Shown: one piece after another, positions 61,802 to 64,000 of the stretch | Layout: every line of letters starts with the position of its first letter | How positions within the stretch are numbered: the first letter of the stretch is position 1 | Assembly (NCBI GenBank): GCA_963698565.1 | Contig: CAVORH010000003.1 | Coordinates: 62,001 to 126,000 of the forward strand | DNA: 64,000 bases | Origin: Sva-07 sp963698565 | GTDB lineage: Bacteria > Actinomycetota > Acidimicrobiia > Acidimicrobiales > Ilumatobacteraceae | Reading direction: 5' to 3' | Made by a program: the position numbers and the translations under genes | The notes under the pieces: model-generated | Told to the model about the DNA's origin: nothing | What the model saw: the letters and a program-made list of their open reading frames with translations, nothing else | Databases searched by the model: none

Positions 61802-62217
61802 GCGTGCTGCTTGCGTTCTGTGCGGCGTTCCTCTTCGCCACCGGCACCTGGATGCTGCTGCAGCGACGGCTGTCGAGGATCCTGATCGGTGTCGGCCTCG
61901 TCGGCCACGGCTCCAACATCCTGCTGCTGATCTCGGGTGGTGACGGCGGCAACTCGCCGATCATCGGCACCGCCGACGAGTCCGCGTTCACCGATCCGCT
62001 GCCCCAGGCGCTCGTGCTGACGTCGATCGTGATCACGTTCGGCGTCACCGCGTTCCTGCTCTCGCTCGGCTACCGGAGCTGGAGGATCACGCACGACGAC
62101 GTCGTCGAGGACGACGTCGAGGACCGCTTCATCGCCCGTCGCCGGAGCCTCGATCAGGCGGTCGCCGAGGAAGCGCTCGCCGAACGCGATCAGGCCGCCG
62201 AGGAGGATCGGGTGTGA
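61798..62217 (+). CDS. mrpC: Na+/H+ antiporter subunit C (MrpC/MnhC)
   Basis: A 139-residue NuoK-like subunit with three helices. SRILIGVGLVGHGSNILLLI and DPLPQALVLTSIVITFGVTA carry the family's conserved polar/charged positions. It is about 25 residues longer than most because of a charged C-terminal helix (VVEDDVEDRF then AEEALAERDQAAEEDRV). It overlaps mrpB and mrpD by 4 nt each. Role: membrane subunit of the Mrp antiporter. Confidence 0.92.
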   Translation: MSVLLAFCAAFLFATGTWMLLQRRLSRILIGVGLVGHGSNILLLISGGDGGNSPIIGTADESAFTDPLPQALVLTSIVITFGVTAFLLSLGYRSWRITHDDVVEDDVEDRFIARRRSLDQAVAEEALAERDQAAEEDRV

Positions 62218-63716
62218 ACGCGCTGATCCCCCTGCCGATCATCGTGCCCCTGCTCGGCGCCGCGCTCTGCATGATCCTGGCCCAGGTCCGCTGGGCACAA
62301 CGCTCGGTCAGCATCCTCGCGCTCAGTACCAACGTCGTCGTGGCGATCATCCTGCTGGTGCGGGTCGACGACGATGGCATCGTCGTCACCCAGGCGGGCG
62401 GGTGGCCGGCGCCGCTCGGCATCTCGCTCGTGGTCGATCGACTCTCCGCGGTGATGCTGGTGGTGTCGTCGGTGGTGCTGCTGTCGGTGCTCGTGTATGC
62501 GATCGGTCAGGGTGCGGAGGAGTCTCGCTACGCCGCGTTCAACCCGGTGTACCTGGTGCTCGCGGCGGGCGTGTCGGCGAGCTTCATCACCGGTGACCTC
62601 TTCAACCTCTTCGTCGCGTTCGAGATGATGCTCGTCGCGAGCTACGTGTTGCTCACGCTCGGCGGTCGCCCGGACCAGGTGCGCGCCGGGATGTCGTACG
62701 TCGTGATCAGCCTGGTCGCGTCGACGTTCTTCGTCACCGCCCTCGCCGTGATCTACGCGGCGACCGGCACGGTCAACATGGCGCAACTCTCCCAGCGCAT
62801 GCCCGACCTCCCGGTCGGGGTCAGCACCGGATTCTCGCTGCTGCTGATCCTCGTCTTCGGCATCAAGGCGGGTCTCTTCCCGTTGTTCTTCTGGCTGCCG
62901 GACAGCTACCCGACCGCCTCGGGTGCGATCACCGCCGTGTTCGCGGGACTGCTCACCAAGGTGGGGGTCTACGCGATCATCCGCACCCAGACCCTGATCT
63001 TCCCGCCCGACGCCCAGCAGGGCACCGTGTTGCTCGTGCTGGCCGGGCTGACGATGCTCGTCGGTGTGCTCGGAGCGCTCGCCCAGGACGATCTGCGACG
63101 CATGTTGTCGTTCCACATCGTGAGCCACATCGGCTACATGATCTTCGGCCTCGCGTTGTTCACCCTGGCCGGCGTCGCCGGCGCGGTGTTCTACGTGGTG
63201 CACCACATCGTCGTGAAGACGGCACTGTTCCTGGTGGCCGGGCTGGTCGTACGCCGCTCGGGGTCGGACCGGCTGTCGCGCATCGGCGGCCTCGTGCGTA
63301 CGGCGCCGATGCTCGCCGTCCTCTTCGCCCTGCCGGCGCTGAGCATCGCGGGCATCCCCCCGTTCTCCGGGTTCGTGGGCAAGTTCGCACTCGTCAGCGC
63401 CGGCATCGATTCCGAGGACTGGCTGATCGTGGGTGTCAGCCTGGCCGTCAGCCTGCTGACGGTGTACGTGATGGTGCGGATCTGGTCGAACGTGTTCTGG
63501 GGCGAACCCGAGGATCCGGCGGTCGTCGCCTGGATCGAGTCCGACGACAGCCGCGTGCCGCGCGTGATGACCGCCGCTGCAGCTGCGGTCGTCGCGATGA
63601 CGGTGGGGTTGATGGTGTTCGCCGGGCCGCTCTACAACTACGCCGAGCGGACAGCGGCGCAGTTGCTCGCACCCGAGGGCTACGTCGAGTCGGTGCTCGA
63701 AGGGGACGGATCATGA
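62214..63716 (+). CDS. mrpD: Na+/H+ antiporter subunit D (MrpD/MnhD)
   Basis: A 500-residue polytopic protein of the NuoM/N type and second large ion-translocating subunit. Key segments: GDLFNLFVAFEMMLVASYVL (Glu in helix 5), FGIKAGLFPLFFWLPDSYPT, GAITAVFAGLLTKVGVYAII and IVSHIGYMIFGLALF. The start is the GTG at 62214, which overlaps the mrpC stop (GTGA). It overlaps the next gene, mrpE, by 4 nt. The family and order A-B-C-D-E leave little doubt. Confidence 0.94.
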   Translation: MNALIPLPIIVPLLGAALCMILAQVRWAQRSVSILALSTNVVVAIILLVRVDDDGIVVTQAGGWPAPLGISLVVDRLSAVMLVVSSVVLLSVLVYAIGQGAEESRYAAFNPVYLVLAAGVSASFITGDLFNLFVAFEMMLVASYVLLTLGGRPDQVRAGMSYVVISLVASTFFVTALAVIYAATGTVNMAQLSQRMPDLPVGVSTGFSLLLILVFGIKAGLFPLFFWLPDSYPTASGAITAVFAGLLTKVGVYAIIRTQTLIFPPDAQQGTVLLVLAGLTMLVGVLGALAQDDLRRMLSFHIVSHIGYMIFGLALFTLAGVAGAVFYVVHHIVVKTALFLVAGLVVRRSGSDRLSRIGGLVRTAPMLAVLFALPALSIAGIPPFSGFVGKFALVSAGIDSEDWLIVGVSLAVSLLTVYVMVRIWSNVFWGEPEDPAVVAWIESDDSRVPRVMTAAAAAVVAMTVGLMVFAGPLYNYAERTAAQLLAPEGYVESVLEGDGS

Positions 63717-64000
63717 CGCCGACCGTTCGCCTGCCGGCGCTCGTCATCTGGCTCGCGATCGTCTGGGCGTTGCTGTGGGGCGACTTCGGGGTCGGCAACC
63801 TCCTCGCGGGTCTGGCGATCGCCCTCTTCGTCGTGTGGGTCGGCCGACCGACCGACACCCACGTCACGCAGCTCACCTCGTTCCACCCGGTGTCGGCGGT
63901 CGCATTCGTCGGCTACTTCGCCGTCGAACTGGTGAAGTCGAACCTCGAGGTGGCCTGGGCGGTGATCCGGCCCCGGCCGGATCTCAACACGGCGATCGTC
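63713..64000 (+). CDS. mrpE: Na+/H+ antiporter subunit E (MrpE/MnhE), cut by window end
   Basis: The first 96 residues of the E subunit are present: MTPTVRLPALVIWLAIVWAL, a Gly-rich hydrophobic segment (LLAGLAIALFVVWVGRP) and AVAFVGYFAVELVKSNLEVA, which matches the MnhE family's second conserved helix. It begins in the mrpD stop (ATGA). mrpF and mrpG would be expected beyond the window. This ORF is not closed at the window end. Confidence 0.85.
   Translation, partial: MTPTVRLPALVIWLAIVWALLWGDFGVGNLLAGLAIALFVVWVGRPTDTHVTQLTSFHPVSAVAFVGYFAVELVKSNLEVAWAVIRPRPDLNTAIV

Overview
The window is a 64 kb, high-GC chromosomal segment from an actinobacterium. The HspR-linked dnaK operon, the SWIM/SNF2 pair, the tRNA order Glu-Asp-Phe, the OmpR two-component genes and many apparently leaderless start codons all fit Actinomycetota. 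The gene mix (Mrp Na+/H+ antiporter, carotenoid hydroxylase, ethylmalonyl-CoA mutase, large Ig-like surface protein) resembles marine Acidimicrobiia such as Ilumatobacter. That placement is an inference from style and content; no marker gene was compared.

Layout. 0-3.1 kb: heat-shock operon dnaK(partial)-grpE-dnaJ-hspR; an HspR-type operator also sits in front of clpB at 25.6 kb. 3.2-16.3 kb: an envelope cluster with an actin-like/PilM-like protein, an FHA protein shaped like the type VII secretion ATPase EssC/EccC but without P-loops, a divergent beta-propeller/Ig-repeat surface protein, a transglutaminase-fold membrane protein without its catalytic Cys and His, DUF58 and MoxR. This is the most unusual block of the window. 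16.4-20.1 kb: SWIM protein and SNF2 helicase. 20.1-25.6 kb: a Baeyer-Villiger-type monooxygenase fused to an esterase, DUF1697, a luciferase-like monooxygenase and a haem-dependent N-demethylase-like protein. 25.6-35.4 kb: clpB, a two-component system, MFS efflux with its TetR regulator, a VOC protein, a membrane protein and a divergent HisD paralogue. 35.5-38.7 kb: a secreted protein with an HExxH motif, a small exported partner and a Rieske oxygenase. 38.8-44.7 kb: purA-purB, a conserved small protein, tesB, pyrE and a glycolate-oxidase-type flavoprotein. 44.8-50.3 kb: an MMPL/RND transporter, a DUF1269-like protein, an FMO-type monooxygenase and the tRNA trio. 50.3-58.8 kb: crtZ-like hydroxylase, two alpha/beta hydrolases (one without its nucleophile), LysM lipoprotein, a putative Fe(II)/2OG oxygenase, an aminoglycoside-kinase-fold protein, ethylmalonyl-CoA mutase, aat and 3-hydroxybutyryl-CoA dehydrogenase. 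58.9-64 kb: mrpABCDE, truncated by the window end.

Two patterns cut across the window. First, at four places (hspR, the EssC-like gene, the Ig-repeat gene, the MMPL gene) a gene continues in the +1 frame, as if each carried one extra base; these are either assembly errors or real lesions and should be resolved before the proteins are interpreted. Second, intergenic spaces carry many near-perfect palindromes, several with a GGGGTC-(A/T)GACCCC-like core, and a TANNNT -10 box lies 6-8 nt before many start codons, which points to widespread leaderless transcription. No CRISPR array, insertion sequence, prophage or rRNA gene was seen, and no gene-free stretch exceeds about 300 bases.
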